Origin: Sulfuritalea sp.
GTDB taxonomy: Bacteria; Pseudomonadota; Gammaproteobacteria; Burkholderiales; Rhodocyclaceae
Assembly (NCBI GenBank): GCA_021738105.1
Contig: JAIPCS010000207.1
Coordinates: 1-5,577, forward strand
Length of the DNA: 5,577 nt
Reading direction: 5' to 3'
The notes beneath the pieces are model-generated. The model was not told where the DNA came from. It searched no databases and saw only the letters and a program-made list of their open reading frames with translations. The position numbers were made by a program, and so were the translations under genes. Positions 1 through 5,519 of this stretch are shown one piece after another (position 1 is the stretch's first letter; each line of letters begins with the position of its first letter).

Positions 1-2
1 AT

Positions 3-89
3 GTCTATTTCGGTCCAGTTCGCATCGGCGGATTCGATGAACGTGATACCAAGGGGCAGCGAAACGACTACCTCACCCTGAAAATGTAA
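3..89 (+). CDS. C-terminal end of an unrecognised reading frame (partial, left edge)
   Basis: One plus-strand frame is open from the window edge for 28 codons and stops with TAA at 87-89. The peptide begins VYFGPVRIGG and ends NDYLTLKM. Its mix of hydrophobic and charged residues would suit the end of a real protein, but I do not recognise a family. Frame 1 also reads through from the edge (26 residues, TGA at 79-81). One minus-strand frame is open here too but has no visible start. The coding call is therefore weak and would need sequence to the left of the window to settle. Confidence 0.3.
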   Translation, partial: VYFGPVRIGGFDERDTKGQRNDYLTLKM

Positions 90-152
90 CCCATGTCCTT
101 GAACCGATTTGTTACCGATGTACTTGACTCGTACAGGGCGCGTTTCTTTGGG

Positions 153-180
153 TACTTTCTTGCCGCGCAGCAAGAAAGTA
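153..180. repeat. Perfect inverted repeat, 11-bp stem
   Basis: TACTTTCTTGC (153-163) is followed by a 6-nt loop, CGCGCA, and the exact reverse complement GCAAGAAAGTA (170-180). No T-run follows on either strand, so it is not a Rho-independent terminator. It is the first of three hairpins in the left-flank repeat. Confidence 0.8.
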
Positions 181-181
181 T

Positions 182-199
182 CTCGCCCGCCGAGGCGAG
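182..199. repeat. Perfect inverted repeat, 6-bp stem
   Basis: CTCGCC (182-187), loop CGCCGA, and GGCGAG (194-199) form a GC-rich hairpin two bases after the previous one. The tandem placement supports a structured repetitive element rather than chance. Confidence 0.6.
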
Positions 200-230
200 T
201 CCCGGCATGTGAGTCAAGGGCACGGCCATA

Positions 231-255
231 AAAGTCGGCGATGGTGATACGGCGA
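231..255 (+). repeat. 25-nt repeat, copy 1 (inverted partner in proS)
   Basis: This segment begins AAAGTCGGCG and ends TACGGCGA. Its exact reverse complement is at 1999-2023, inside proS. A 25-nt exact match is not expected by chance in a window of this size. The identity stops abruptly at both ends. Read in the frame that continues into the WIPAFAGMT palindrome, it encodes KVGDGDTA, the same peptide and the same reading frame as in ProRS. Confidence 0.9.
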
Positions 256-275
256 GGGAATCGACAACGTGCTGG

Positions 276-295
276 ATTCCGGCCTTCGCCGGAAT
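276..295. repeat. 20-nt perfect palindrome of the ATTCC-N10-GGAAT type
   Basis: ATTCCGGC (276-283), a 4-nt CTTC loop and GCCGGAAT (288-295) form a perfect 8-bp hairpin. Its length and its ATTCC/GGAAT ends recall the neisserial dRS3 repeat (ATTCC...GGAAT, 20 bp) and similar short palindromes in other proteobacteria. That comparison is from general knowledge. No T-run follows on either strand. Confidence 0.7.
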
Positions 296-408
296 GACGG
301 AGCTCGAAAAGTCGGCGCTGATGAAGCAACTGCGCTACAAGGCGGTCGAGCAGAAGACGCTCTCCTCGCCGTAGCGGATGGCGACACGGTGCCCAACCTA
401 CCACAACC

Positions 409-1023
409 CTATCGTGGCCCGACCACCCTCGGCCCCCACCCCCAATGTTTCTCCCATGCGCGCCGCACCAGATTCGGATACTCAGGCTTTCCCAAGCTGC
501 CGTTGTAGCGGCCGAGCGCGCGGTAGAGGTCGCCTTTCTCGATGTCGAGATAGTGGCGCAGAATGGTGCAGCCAAATCGCAGATTGGTGCGCATGTGAAA
601 CAAATTGCTTTTCTTGTCGCCGATCAGACCCACCCAGAAGGGCATGATCTGCATATAGCCGCGCGCTCCGGCCGATGAAACGGCGTATTTCTTGAAGCCG
701 CTTTCGACCTGGATCAGGCCGAGCACCATTTGCGGGTCGAGTCCGGCGCGCTTGGCTTCGTAGTACACGGTCTTGAGAAAATCCAGCCGGGATTCACGAT
801 CCGGCATGCGACGTGACAAGCGCGCCGACATTTCTGTCAGCCAATTGATCTTTTCCTGGACCGATGGAAACTGCGGCTCGGGCGAGGCGCGATCGGCAAT
901 TGCCGCATGCAAGCCGCCGCGCACGCTGTCGGCCAGCGGCTCGTACTGCTGGGCTCCGGCCTGAACCTGCGTGGGCAGCAATGCTACCGCAAGACCCAGC
1001 GCCAGATAGCGAATCAGCCGCAC
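409..1023 (-). CDS. Secreted lytic transglycosylase, SLT domain
   Basis: This 204-residue protein probably cleaves the N-acetylmuramic acid-N-acetylglucosamine bond of peptidoglycan, leaving 1,6-anhydro ends, in the periplasm. Residues 1-22 form a signal peptide (MRLIRY, a hydrophobic stretch, then VQA before GAQQ). No lipobox cysteine is visible, so it should be soluble. The SLT fold (Slt70 catalytic-domain type) spans about 82-190, with catalytic Glu107 in LIQVESGF, the GARGYMQIMP motif at 119-128 and RYNGS at 172-176. Residues 23-81 form a family-variable N-terminal part. The start is GTG at 1021-1023: no ATG lies between it and the nearest upstream in-frame stop, and it places the signal peptide correctly. 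The gene begins 7 nt after the proS stop on the same strand, with only a weak GAAG-like binding site, so co-transcription and possibly translational coupling with proS are likely. Exact subfamily is uncertain, so no symbol is given. Confidence 0.9.
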   Translation of the reverse strand: MRLIRYLALGLAVALLPTQVQAGAQQYEPLADSVRGGLHAAIADRASPEPQFPSVQEKINWLTEMSARLSRRMPDRESRLDFLKTVYYEAKRAGLDPQMVLGLIQVESGFKKYAVSSAGARGYMQIMPFWVGLIGDKKSNLFHMRTNLRFGCTILRHYLDIEKGDLYRALGRYNGSLGKPEYPNLVRRAWEKHWGWGPRVVGPR

Positions 1024-1030
1024 AACTTCA

Positions 1031-2749
1031 CTAAAACTTCGCTTTCAGATAAGCAGCCATTTCATTTGTCGCGATCATGCTGGCTTCGGCATCGTTGCGT
1101 CCTTTGTACTCAAGCTTGCCTTCCTTGAGGCCGCGCTCGCCGACCACGACGCGATGCGGTATGCCGATCAGTTCCCAATCGGCAAACATGGAACCGGGAC
1201 GCTCGTCGCGATCATCGAGAATGGCATCAATGCCTGCAGCAAGCAGTTCGGCAAGAAACGCGTCGGCCGCCGCGCGAACAGTCTCGGACTTGGCGTAGTT
1301 CATCGGCACGACGACAACGGCAAAGGGCGCGATGCTGGTCGGGAAAACAATGCCGCGCTCATCATGGCCCTGCTCGATGGCGGCGCCGACGATGCGCGAC
1401 ACGCCAATGCCGTAGCAACCCATTTCCATAACCTGATCCTTGCCCTGTTCATCGAGGAAGGTGCATTTCAGCGCTTCTGCATATTTGGTACGCAACTGAA
1501 AAATGTGACCGACCTCGATGCCACGGCACAGTTCAAGCGTACCCTTGCCGTCGGGCGATGGATCGCCGGGCACCACGTTGCGGATATCGGCCACAGTTTC
1601 GGGCAGCGGCAGGTCACGACCGAAATTGACGCCGGTAAGGTGAAAACCCTCTTCGTTGGCGCCGCATACCTGATCGCTCATGACGGCAACACTTCTATCG
1701 GCGACGACTTTTCCCGAGAAGCCGACCGCGCCGATGTAGCCAGGCTTGCAGCCAAGCGCGGCAACAATCTCTTCGTCGCGCGCGAAACGAAACTCGCCCA
1801 CCACTTTCTGTGTCTTGATCTCGTTCAGATCATGATCGCCGCGTAACAGCAACAGGATGAATTCGCTGGTGCCGTCCTGCTCGGCCATGACGGCGATGGC
1901 CTTGACGGTCTGCGTCAGCGGCAGGCCGAGGAAAGCGGCCACATCCTCGCATTTGGTCTTGCCCGGCGTGGCTTTTTTCTCCATGGTTGCCGCGTGTGTC
2001 GCCGTATCACCATCGCCGACTTTCCGGGGCGATACCGCCTCTGCCAATTCCACGTTCGCCGCATAGTCCGAGTCCGGACAGAAGGCAATCGCGTCCTCAC
2101 CCGAGTCGGCCAGCACATGAAACTCGTGCGAACCGGTGCCGCCTATCGCTCCGGTGTCCGCCGCCACGGCGCGGAACTTCAAGCCCAGGCGGGTGAAGAT
2201 GCGGGTGTAGGTGTCGTACATATTGCGGTATTCGCGTTCCAGATCGGCATAGGAACTGTGAAAGGAATAGCCGTCCTTCATCAGGAATTCGCGCCCGCGC
2301 ATGACGCCGAAACGGGGCCGGATTTCGTCGCGGAACTTGGTCTGGATCTGGTAGAAATGGCGGGGCAATTGCCGATAGCTGCGGATGTCACGGCGCACCA
2401 CGTCGGTAATCACTTCTTCGTGCGTCGGGCCGATCACGAATTCGCGCTGATGGCGATCCTTGAAGCGCAACAGTTCCGGACCGTACTTTGGGCCACGCCC
2501 GGATTCTTCCCATAATTCAAAGGGTTGCACCGCCGGCATAAGCATTTCAATAGCTCCAGCACGATTCATTTCCTCGCGCACGATATTTTCGACCTTGCGC
2601 AGAATCCGCAGGCCCATCGGCATCCAGGTGTAGATGCCGCCGGCGAGACGACGGATCAGGCCGGCGCGCAGCATCAGCTTGTGGCTGACGATTTCTGCAT
2701 CGGAGGGGGCTTCCTTGAGGGTGGAGACGAAAAACTGGCTGGCGCGCAT
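1031..2749 (-). CDS. proS: Prolyl-tRNA synthetase, bacterial type with editing domain
   Basis: This class II aminoacyl-tRNA synthetase charges tRNA-Pro in the cytoplasm and hydrolyses misacylated Ala-tRNA-Pro through its inserted editing domain. From ATG 2747-2749 ([10 protein letters not shown]) it has 572 residues, the same as E. coli ProRS. In this numbering the GPTHEE loop is at 107-112, class II motif 2 ([10 protein letters not shown]) at 139-148, the editing insertion at about 225-390 with the TVK lysine at 283, motif 3 (GIGVSR) at 447-452, and the anticodon-binding domain at the C terminus, including [17 protein letters not shown]. An in-frame ATG ten codons upstream (2777-2779) has a better ribosome binding site (AAAGG, 4 nt before it) and would give 582 residues, but the extra [10 protein letters not shown] lies before the conserved family start. 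An oddity is that residues 243-250 (KVGDGDTA), in the linker before the editing domain, are encoded by DNA identical to the left-flank repeat. The reading frame is intact and all core motifs are present. Confidence 0.97.
   Translation of the reverse strand: MRASQFFVSTLKEAPSDAEIVSHKLMLRAGLIRRLAGGIYTWMPMGLRILRKVENIVREEMNRAGAIEMLMPAVQPFELWEESGRGPKYGPELLRFKDRHQREFVIGPTHEEVITDVVRRDIRSYRQLPRHFYQIQTKFRDEIRPRFGVMRGREFLMKDGYSFHSSYADLEREYRNMYDTYTRIFTRLGLKFRAVAADTGAIGGTGSHEFHVLADSGEDAIAFCPDSDYAANVELAEAVSPRKVGDGDTATHAATMEKKATPGKTKCEDVAAFLGLPLTQTVKAIAVMAEQDGTSEFILLLLRGDHDLNEIKTQKVVGEFRFARDEEIVAALGCKPGYIGAVGFSGKVVADRSVAVMSDQVCGANEEGFHLTGVNFGRDLPLPETVADIRNVVPGDPSPDGKGTLELCRGIEVGHIFQLRTKYAEALKCTFLDEQGKDQVMEMGCYGIGVSRIVGAAIEQGHDERGIVFPTSIAPFAVVVVPMNYAKSETVRAAADAFLAELLAAGIDAILDDRDERPGSMFADWELIGIPHRVVVGERGLKEGKLEYKGRNDAEASMIATNEMAAYLKAKF
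1999..2023 (-). repeat. 25-nt repeat, copy 2, inside proS
   Basis: This is the exact reverse complement of 231-255. On the coding strand of proS it starts at the first base of the codon for K243 and ends at the first base of T251, so it encodes KVGDGDTA. The site is the variable linker between the catalytic core and the editing insertion, where family members differ most and where an insertion or replacement would be tolerated. Confidence 0.9.
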
Positions 2750-2779
2750 GGCAGTAGGCGAAAGGCGGAAAAGGCACAT

Positions 2780-2879
2780 TTTACCTTTGGCCGGGAAAAT
2801 TCAACTGCGGATACTACGGCTTTCCAGCAAGGCAGGATTGTGAAAGAATGGCTGCCAACTAATCATTGGAATATGCATC
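2780..2879. promoter_or_regulatory. Divergent control region between proS and rppH
   Basis: The two transcription units diverge here, so both promoters should lie in or near these 100 nt. A weak sigma-70-like pair for rppH is TTGTGA (2838-2843) and AATCAT (2861-2866), spaced by 17 nt. It would start transcription a few bases before the rppH ATG. CCAA/TTGG arms (2855-2858 and 2866-2869) flank part of this -10 region and could be a small operator, or chance. I found no good promoter for proS. Assignment to specific boxes is tentative. Confidence 0.35.
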
Positions 2880-3410
2880 ATGCTCGATCGTGAAGGCTTT
2901 CGCCCGAACGTCGGCATCATTCTGGTCAACAGTCGCAACGAGGTGTTTTGGGGCAAACGTATCCGCGAACATTCCTGGCAGTTTCCGCAGGGTGGCATCA
3001 AGAAGGGCGAAACGCCCGAACAGGCGATGCTGCGCGAACTCGAAGAGGAGACCGGTCTCAAACCGGAACATGTGCGGATCATCGGCCGAACCCGCGACTG
3101 GCTGCGCTATGAAGTGCCGAAAAACTGGATTCGCCGCGAATGGCGCAGTACCTACCGTGGACAAAAACAGATATGGTATTTGCTGAGGCTGGTCGGGCGC
3201 GATACCGATGTCAGCCTGCGTGCCAGCGATCACCCGGAGTTCGATGCCTGGCGCTGGAACAGCTACTGGGTACCGCTGGGCAGCGTGATCGAGTTCAAGC
3301 GCGGCGTCTATGAAGCTGCGCTAATGGAGTTGGCGCGCTTGCTGTTCGTGCGCCCCGATGAACGAGTTCCGCGCTGGGAAACCGACGACGAACTGGACGA
3401 GAATTCATGA
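2880..3410 (+). CDS. rppH: RNA pyrophosphohydrolase RppH (Nudix hydrolase)
   Basis: RppH removes pyrophosphate from the 5' triphosphate end of mRNA, which opens the transcript to RNase E decay. The protein has 176 residues, as in E. coli, and begins [15 protein letters not shown], the usual RppH start. The Nudix box spans 38-60: G38, E44, then R52-E53-L54 and E56-E57 with G59-L60. The glutamates of this motif bind the catalytic metals. Other family signatures are HSWQFPQGG (31-39), RDWLRYEVP (72-80), GQKQIWYLL (94-102), PEFDAWRW (119-126) and [10 protein letters not shown] (135-144). The C-terminal tail is acidic and variable. A weak GGA lies 9 nt before the ATG. The stop overlaps the start of the next gene by 4 nt (ATGA). 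Older names are nudH and ygdP. Confidence 0.97.
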   Translation: MLDREGFRPNVGIILVNSRNEVFWGKRIREHSWQFPQGGIKKGETPEQAMLRELEEETGLKPEHVRIIGRTRDWLRYEVPKNWIRREWRSTYRGQKQIWYLLRLVGRDTDVSLRASDHPEFDAWRWNSYWVPLGSVIEFKRGVYEAALMELARLLFVRPDERVPRWETDDELDENS

Positions 3411-3949
3411 ACGCGTTGATGGCGCTGTTACTCGCCTTCATGCTGACGAGTGCAAACGCGCAAACCGACAGCTCAATTGGCGGAGCATCTTCGCGCTATT
3501 ACCAAGATGACGAAGAAGATAAAGCATTCCGCGAAATCGAAACAACGCTGCCGGAATTTCCGCGCCCGGAAAACTTGCGCGAGTTCTACGTCAGTGCCGT
3601 GGCCAGCAACAAATTCTTCATCGATGCCAGTACGCTCTCAGTCGGCAGCGACGGCGTAGTTCGTTACGTACTGGTGGTGAAAACCTCGGGGGGGGCCACC
3701 AATATCAGCTTTGAAGGTATTCAGTGCGACCAAAGCATGTGGAAAATCTACGCTACAGGAAACCGCGACGGAACCTGGAGAAAATCGCGCGCACTGAAAA
3801 TCGACTGGAAACCGATAGAAAACAAGACCATCAATCGGCATCACTCGGTATTGCGACATGAATTGTTCTGCCCGATGGGCACCCCCATCAAAACGCCGGA
3901 AGAAGGGCGCAATGCCCTGCGCCTGGGCAAGCATCCCGATGCCAGTTGA
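3407..3949 (+). CDS. CNP1-like family exported protein of unknown function
   Basis: This 180-residue protein starts with a clear signal peptide (residues 1-18, [18 protein letters not shown], cut before QTDSS), so it is probably periplasmic. The mature part has an acidic patch (DDEEDKAF, 34-41), then [21 protein letters not shown] (60-80), [16 protein letters not shown] (84-99), SFEGIQC (101-107) and HELFCP (151-156). This pattern fits my memory of the CNP1-like family found in betaproteobacteria, including Neisseria. No catalytic motif is visible. The only two cysteines, C107 and C155, could form a disulfide. Its ATG overlaps the rppH stop, which implies translational coupling, and coq7 follows after 15 nt. 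A run of eight G at 3688-3695 lies inside the gene but the frame is intact. Function is not established. Confidence 0.85.
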   Translation: MNALMALLLAFMLTSANAQTDSSIGGASSRYYQDDEEDKAFREIETTLPEFPRPENLREFYVSAVASNKFFIDASTLSVGSDGVVRYVLVVKTSGGATNISFEGIQCDQSMWKIYATGNRDGTWRKSRALKIDWKPIENKTINRHHSVLRHELFCPMGTPIKTPEEGRNALRLGKHPDAS

Positions 3950-3954
3950 TCAGC

Positions 3955-3958
3955 GGAG
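3955..3958 (+). promoter_or_regulatory. Ribosome binding site for coq7
   Basis: GGAG sits 6 nt before GTG 3965-3967. This supports the GTG start: an in-frame stop (TGA, 3947-3949) lies just upstream and no ATG or other start codon occurs between. Confidence 0.65.
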
Positions 3959-3964
3959 ACCAGC

Positions 3965-4585
3965 GTGATTGAAGCCCTCATTCCGGAAATCGACAAAGCG
4001 CTGCGCGCAATCTTCGCCCCGGCGCCCACCCGCCGTCCGATGCCCGGCGAAGACCTGCCGGAAAGCGAGATGAGCGATAGCGAAAAGCGCCATGCTGCTG
4101 CGCTGATGCGGGTCAACCATTGTGGCGAAATCTGTGCTCAGGCACTGTACCAAGGACAAGCGCTGACCTCGAACGATCCGGCCATCAAACGCGAGTTGGC
4201 TCACGCCGCCTGGGAAGAAACCGAGCACCTAAACTGGACCGAAAGACGCATCGCCGAACTGGGTGGCCGCAAGAGTCTGCTCAACCCCGTGTGGTACGCC
4301 GGCTCATTGGTGATCGGCGCGTTCGCCGGCAAATGGGGTGACGCCTGGAGCCTTGGCTTTCTGGCCGAGACCGAACGCCAGGTCGAGGGGCACCTTGAAA
4401 GCTATAAAGCCAAGCTGCCGCCCCAGGATCGCAAATCATGGGAAGTTCTTGAGCAAATGAAATTAGACGAAATCCGTCATGCGCAAACCGCCAACCACTA
4501 TGGCGCGCGCGAACTGCCAACTCCGGTCAAACTGGCGATGAAGCTTTCCTCGAAAGTGATGACCCGGCTTTCCTACCTAGCCTGA
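3965..4585 (+). CDS. coq7: Demethoxyubiquinone hydroxylase, Coq7 family di-iron enzyme
   Basis: The enzyme hydroxylates the ring of demethoxyubiquinone, a late step in ubiquinone synthesis, and acts at the inner face of the cytoplasmic membrane. It has 206 residues from a GTG start, close to other proteobacterial members. Di-iron ligands fit the family pattern: E55 (VNHCGEICAQ), E85 and H88 (EETEHL), E141 (ETERQVEGH) and E169 and H172 (DEIRHAQ). The hydrophobic stretch around 109-123 (VWYAGSLVIGAFAGK) agrees with membrane-surface association. Residues 20-40 form a proline- and acid-rich linker. The gene follows the CNP1-like gene by 15 nt and probably shares the rppH transcript. Organisms with Coq7 usually lack the flavin-type UbiF. 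Its TGA stop is directly followed by the stop codon of the opposing gene. Confidence 0.95.
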   Translation: MIEALIPEIDKALRAIFAPAPTRRPMPGEDLPESEMSDSEKRHAAALMRVNHCGEICAQALYQGQALTSNDPAIKRELAHAAWEETEHLNWTERRIAELGGRKSLLNPVWYAGSLVIGAFAGKWGDAWSLGFLAETERQVEGHLESYKAKLPPQDRKSWEVLEQMKLDEIRHAQTANHYGARELPTPVKLAMKLSSKVMTRLSYLA

Positions 4586-5002
4586 CTAGAGTTCGATCAC
4601 CTCGAAACTGTGGCTGATCTCGGCAGTCTTGCCGAGCATGATCGACGCCGAGCAGTACTTCTCCGCCGACAGTTTCACTGCACGCTCGACCACCTCCGGC
4701 TTCAGGTTCTTCCCCGTGACGACGAAGTGCATATTGATACTGGTAAACACCTTCGGATCAACGTCAGCACGCTGGGCCTGAAGCTTGACCTCACAGCCAG
4801 CCACTTCGTGGCGGCCGCGCTTGAGGATCAGCACAATATCAAAAGCCGTGCAGCCACCTGCACCCGCCAACAGCAACTCCATGGGCCGCGGTGCAAGATT
4901 GCGCCCACCTGCTTCCGGTGCTCCATCCATGCAAACCAGATGACCGCTACCGGTCTCGGCAACAAAGCTCATTCCTTCATGCCAGCGAACCGTGCATTCC
5001 AT
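4586..5002 (-). CDS. OsmC family protein, YhfA-like
   Basis: This 138-residue protein belongs to the OsmC/Ohr fold, whose studied members reduce organic or fatty-acid peroxides with a cysteine pair. YhfA-type members are less well characterised. It resembles E. coli YhfA (134 residues, as I recall it) along its whole length: METGSGH-like start region, APRPMELLLAGAGGC with C51, HEVAGCEVKL, INMHFVVTG and LSAEKYCSAS with C117. C51 and C117 are the expected redox pair; C3, C24 and C70 are extra. The start at 5000-5002 (MECTVRWHEG) is preferred because a full AAGGAG site lies 8 nt upstream and the family begins there. A longer frame reaches 5071, adding 23 residues that lack family similarity. The gene stands alone, opposing coq7 with no intergenic bases. 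Confidence 0.93.
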   Translation of the reverse strand: MECTVRWHEGMSFVAETGSGHLVCMDGAPEAGGRNLAPRPMELLLAGAGGCTAFDIVLILKRGRHEVAGCEVKLQAQRADVDPKVFTSINMHFVVTGKNLKPEVVERAVKLSAEKYCSASIMLGKTAEISHSFEVIEL

Positions 5003-5010
5003 TCGTTTGA

Positions 5011-5016
5011 CTCCTT
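5011..5016 (-). promoter_or_regulatory. Strong ribosome binding site for the OsmC-like gene
   Basis: On the minus strand the sequence reads AAGGAG, then 8 nt, then ATG (5002-5000). It decides the start codon in favour of the 138-residue product over the 161-residue frame. Confidence 0.8.
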
Positions 5017-5031
5017 GAAACGACAATCGGC

Positions 5032-5058
5032 ATTCTAGCCGCGACCCGAATCGACCAA
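5032..5058 (-). promoter_or_regulatory. Candidate sigma-70 promoter for the OsmC-like gene
   Basis: On the minus strand, TAGAAT (5037-5032) matches the -10 consensus at five of six positions. A TTGGTC box (5058-5053) lies 15 nt upstream, a poor and slightly close -35. Transcription would begin near 5025, leaving a leader of about 22 nt that contains the AAGGAG site. If correct, the longer frame starting at 5071 would not be transcribed in full. Confidence 0.4.
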
Positions 5059-5153
5059 TGCTGCAGCGCAAAAGCCCTGCCCAAGTTCAGCTAGATGAAC
5101 AAGAGATCGGAACTGAAATCAGAAGTGACCACTGCCTTTCGTTATAGATATTT

Positions 5154-5181
5154 TTGTTAAAAATCAATGCAATTATATATT
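5154..5181 (+). promoter_or_regulatory. Candidate promoter in the AT-rich segment
   Basis: TTGTTA (5154-5159) and TATATT (5176-5181) are spaced by 16 nt, each matching the sigma-70 consensus at four or five of six positions, in AT-rich surroundings. A transcript from near 5188 would run to the terminator at 5361-5390. An alternative is TTGACT (5190-5195) with CTTAAT (5212-5217), spaced by 16 nt, giving a start near 5224. AT-rich DNA gives many false matches, so this is tentative. Confidence 0.3.
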
Positions 5182-5187
5182 TGCCAA

Positions 5188-5390
5188 TCTTGACTGCATC
5201 TCCATCCCCACCTTAATGGCGCGGCGCACAATTATTTCTTGCGTTGCGAAAAAAACTATGTGAGAATTTGCTCAAGTTAAGACAGCTTGAAGCCGTAGTA
5301 TTAGTTTCATCCAGTGTTTTACCCCTGTCTCCTCCACCCTCCTCCTCTGGTGTGGATTAAGCGCAACCCCAATCGGGTTGCGTTTTTTTT
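5188..5390 (+). ncRNA. Putative small RNA ending at an orphan terminator
   Basis: No gene precedes the strong plus-strand terminator at 5361-5390: coq7 ends almost 800 nt upstream and the OsmC-like gene between is on the other strand. A promoter-like pair at 5154-5181 would give an RNA of about 200 nt; a second candidate start would give about 165 nt. Positions 5322-5348 are a pyrimidine tract (25 of 27 bases) with CCTCC at 5331-5335, 5338-5342 and 5341-5345, the same core as the 16S rRNA anti-Shine-Dalgarno sequence. CATCCAG (5308-5314) can pair with CTGG and GTG (5347-5354) around a one-base bulge, which places this tract in a loop. C-rich loops of this kind are used by known sRNAs to cover ribosome binding sites. 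It does not match 6S RNA, tmRNA or 4.5S RNA as far as I can tell. The 5' end is a guess. Confidence 0.35.
5361..5390 (+). terminator. Rho-independent terminator
   Basis: CGCAACCC (5362-5369), a 5-nt loop (CAATC) and GGGTTGCG (5375-5382) form a perfect 8-bp GC-rich stem, followed at once by eight T (5383-5390). No T-run follows the stem on the minus strand, so it works for plus-strand transcription only. Its upstream transcript is not an annotated gene. Confidence 0.88.
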
Positions 5391-5519
5391 GATGCGCTCA
5401 GAACCGTGCCGAAAACCCGGAGAATTCACGCTCATGGGTAGTCCATTCCAATCGAGGTTTGAGTCTGAGTAATCGGTTTTGACGTTGAAATCCAAATAAA
5501 AAAGATCTGGCGTTTGGCG

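Larger units (their letters stand above)
131..300. repeat. Probable dispersed repetitive element with several palindromes
   Basis: Within 170 nt there are three perfect hairpins (153-180, 182-199, 276-295) and the 25-nt segment 231-255 that has a second, inverted copy in proS. The order of a TACTTTCTTGC palindrome, a CTCGCC/GGCGAG palindrome and an ATTCCGGC/GCCGGAAT palindrome resembles dispersed intergenic repeats that I recall from beta- and gammaproteobacterial genomes. That assignment is from memory and the outer borders are approximate. The element sits downstream of the minus-strand proS-transglycosylase unit, a common place for REP-like sequences, where they may protect mRNA 3' ends. 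Confidence 0.5.
90..408. other. Left intergenic region, hairpin-rich, no convincing gene
   Basis: This stretch lies between the left-edge reading frame and the 3' end of the transglycosylase gene. It holds three perfect short hairpins and a 25-nt segment that recurs in proS. Short open frames exist (93-212, 39 codons; 294-374, 26 codons), but they run through the hairpins, lack a clear ribosome binding site and look like translations of repeat DNA. The translation around 273-296 (WIPAFAGMT) is, from memory, a peptide often seen in spurious annotations of dispersed palindromic repeats in proteobacterial genomes. Positions 300-408 hold nothing I can identify beyond the short frame. No T-run follows any hairpin, so no classical terminator for the transglycosylase transcript is seen. 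Confidence 0.6.

Noticed and set aside
377..389. Possible third, degenerate copy of the 25-nt repeat (GATGGCGACACGG)
   Set aside because: It matches the core at 11 of 13 positions but the flanks do not align, so chance in GC-rich DNA cannot be excluded.
1154..1846. 230-codon plus-strand frame opposite proS
   Set aside because: It is antisense to well-conserved ProRS sequence; long antisense frames are common opposite GC-rich genes.
1994..2515. 173-codon plus-strand frame opposite proS
   Set aside because: It is antisense to the catalytic core and linker of ProRS and has no recognisable domain.
5163..5175. Near match to an IHF site (AATCAATGCAATT)
   Set aside because: The spacing to the TTR part is off by one base, and AT-rich DNA gives such matches easily.
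5188..5390. Known structured RNAs (6S RNA, tmRNA, 4.5S RNA) or a tRNA
   Set aside because: No long-range closing stem typical of 6S, no tmRNA tag frame or tRNA-like end, no SRP tetraloop motif and no tRNA cloverleaf could be seen.
5479..5507. TTGACG with a possible -10 near 5502-5507 as a promoter for a gene to the right
   Set aside because: The -10 candidates (AAGATC, AAAGAT) match the consensus poorly and no downstream gene is visible.
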